The notes under the pieces are model-generated. The model was not told where the DNA came from. It was given only the letters and a program-made list of their open reading frames with translations, and did not search any database. Made by a program: the position numbers and the translations under genes. A DNA stretch of 64,000 nucleotides, taken from contig NZ_SGIU01000001.1 in the NCBI RefSeq assembly GCF_004296335.1, positions 1 through 64,000 on the forward strand, in the 5' to 3' direction. Position 1 is the first letter of the stretch. Each line of letters opens with the position of its first letter. This document shows positions 63,335-64,000 of the stretch, piece by piece. Origin of the DNA: Flagellimonas allohymeniacidonis. Lineage in GTDB: Bacteria; Bacteroidota; Bacteroidia; Flavobacteriales; Flavobacteriaceae.

Positions 63335-64000
63335 ATGAAAACGAATAGCCTATTTTTTAGCTTGATCTTATTTTTTTTAGTCTCCTGCAGCAATTCAGAC
63401 GATAACGGAGGAAATACAGATGATGATACAGTAATAACGGCAACTTTCACTTTAGAGAACGCCTTTCCCAATTTGTCTTTTTCACGACCGGTTGATTTTC
63501 AGACGGCCAAAGACGGTACCGCAAGGGTCTTTGTGGTGGAACAGGGTGGTGTGATTCGCGTATTCGATAACGCTTCCACAACAACGAATTCTGAAATTTT
63601 TCTGGACATAAGTGCTAGAATTAATACCCAGGCCGACGAACAAGGTCTACTGGGGTTGGCCTTCCATCCAAATTTTAACACAAACGGATATTTTTACGTG
63701 AACTATACGCCCAACGAGAACCTTTCGGTTACGTCGCGATTTCAAGTAAACCCTTCAAGTGCAAATGTTGCCGATTCCAATAGTGAACTCATACTTTTGG
63801 AAATGCCGCAACCCTTTACCAATCACAACGGCGGTCAGTTGGCGTTTGGCCCAGATGGATACCTCTACATTGCTTCGGGGGATGGAGGTTCTGGCGGAGA
63901 CCCACAAGGCAATGCCCAGAACAAAGGCAATCTTTTGGGGGCGGTACTTCGCATTGATGTGGATAATCGTGAAAATGGCTTAAACTACGCCATACCCCCA
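63335..64000 (+). CDS. PQQ-dependent sugar dehydrogenase (glucose/sorbosone type), 5' part
   Basis: The open frame runs from the ATG at 63335 to the end of the window, 222 codons, with the rest outside. A lipoprotein signal ends at Cys18 (FFLVSCSNSDDNGG) and the acidic residues suggest surface export. The mature part is the start of a six-bladed propeller of the GSDH family: VFVVEQGGVIRVFDN, QGLLGLAFHPNF (the family LGLAFHP motif), NHNGGQLAFGPDGYLYIASGDGG and GNLLGAVLRIDVDN. Members oxidise aldose sugars with PQQ in the periplasm. Catalytic completeness cannot be judged from this half. Confidence 0.88.
   Translation, partial: MKTNSLFFSLILFFLVSCSNSDDNGGNTDDDTVITATFTLENAFPNLSFSRPVDFQTAKDGTARVFVVEQGGVIRVFDNASTTTNSEIFLDISARINTQADEQGLLGLAFHPNFNTNGYFYVNYTPNENLSVTSRFQVNPSSANVADSNSELILLEMPQPFTNHNGGQLAFGPDGYLYIASGDGGSGGDPQGNAQNKGNLLGAVLRIDVDNRENGLNYAIPP

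Overview
The window looks like a chromosomal segment of a marine-type member of the Flavobacteriaceae (Bacteroidota). The family call rests on A/T-rich intergenic DNA, promoter-like TAnnTTTG boxes instead of sigma-70 -35/-10 pairs, almost no Shine-Dalgarno sequences, many lipoproteins with acidic residues after the lipobox cysteine, bacillithiol synthesis (bshC), and flavobacterial neighbourhoods such as rlmD-DUF6452-DUF6048. A Muricauda/Flagellimonas/Maribacter-like genus is a guess. Nearly all the DNA is ordinary core chromosome. I see no prophage, IS element, CRISPR array or intact tRNA.

Layout. 1-124: 3' end of a 5S rRNA gene and its terminator, so an rRNA operon ends here. 0.16-8.4 kb: a secreted unknown protein, an amidohydrolase, a TrhA/hemolysin-III membrane protein, two tandem paralogous Ig-like lipoproteins and a ZIP transporter. 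8.4-14.1 kb: an RlmL-type rRNA methyltransferase with a small membrane protein, the rlmD-DUF6452-DUF6048 operon and ornithine aminotransferase. 14.1-21.6 kb: a CarboxypepD-like secreted protein, a membrane-anchored AraC regulator, an M14 peptidase, BshC and a PNPOx-like flavoprotein.

21.7-25.5 kb is the least explained part. It holds a lipoprotein whose C-terminal third resembles an aerolysin/ETX-MTX2 beta-pore module. Upstream of its promoter lie direct repeats spaced by multiples of 11 bp, and before them a gene for a membrane-anchored TPR-LuxR regulator. I infer a regulator-effector pair. 25.6-28.3 kb: a beta-phosphoglucomutase and an exported GH65 enzyme. 28.6-33.2 kb: guaA and an overlapping run of a five-LysM/periplasmic-binding protein, OsmC and a DUF922 putative metalloprotein. 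33.2-38.7 kb: an exported TIM-barrel protein, DUF3820, pyrG, yidC and an Arg-rich secreted protein.

38.7-43.5 kb: two tandem lipoproteins, each with four fasciclin domains, then the largest gene-poor gap (about 580 bp). 43.5-46.6 kb: mnmA, a nitronate monooxygenase and small membrane or secreted proteins. 46.7-53.6 kb: a MoxR-DUF58-DUF4350-DUF4129-SpoIIM module divergent from an RDD protein. It is probably an ATPase-driven envelope complex of unknown function. 53.6-64 kb: a TRIC-like channel, a cyclophilin lipoprotein whose start codon overlaps that of a divergent NUDIX hydrolase, a PlsC-like acyltransferase, an ECF sigma factor with a membrane partner, an M20 amidohydrolase, NDH-2, xerD beside a stranded fragment of an outer-membrane barrel gene, two small barrel proteins, aroQ, and the first 222 codons of a PQQ-dependent sugar dehydrogenase.

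The core genes serve nucleotide synthesis (guaA, pyrG), RNA modification (rlmD, RlmL-type, mnmA), membrane protein insertion (yidC), respiration (NDH-2) and chromosome resolution (xerD). The rest is mostly cell-envelope and surface biology.
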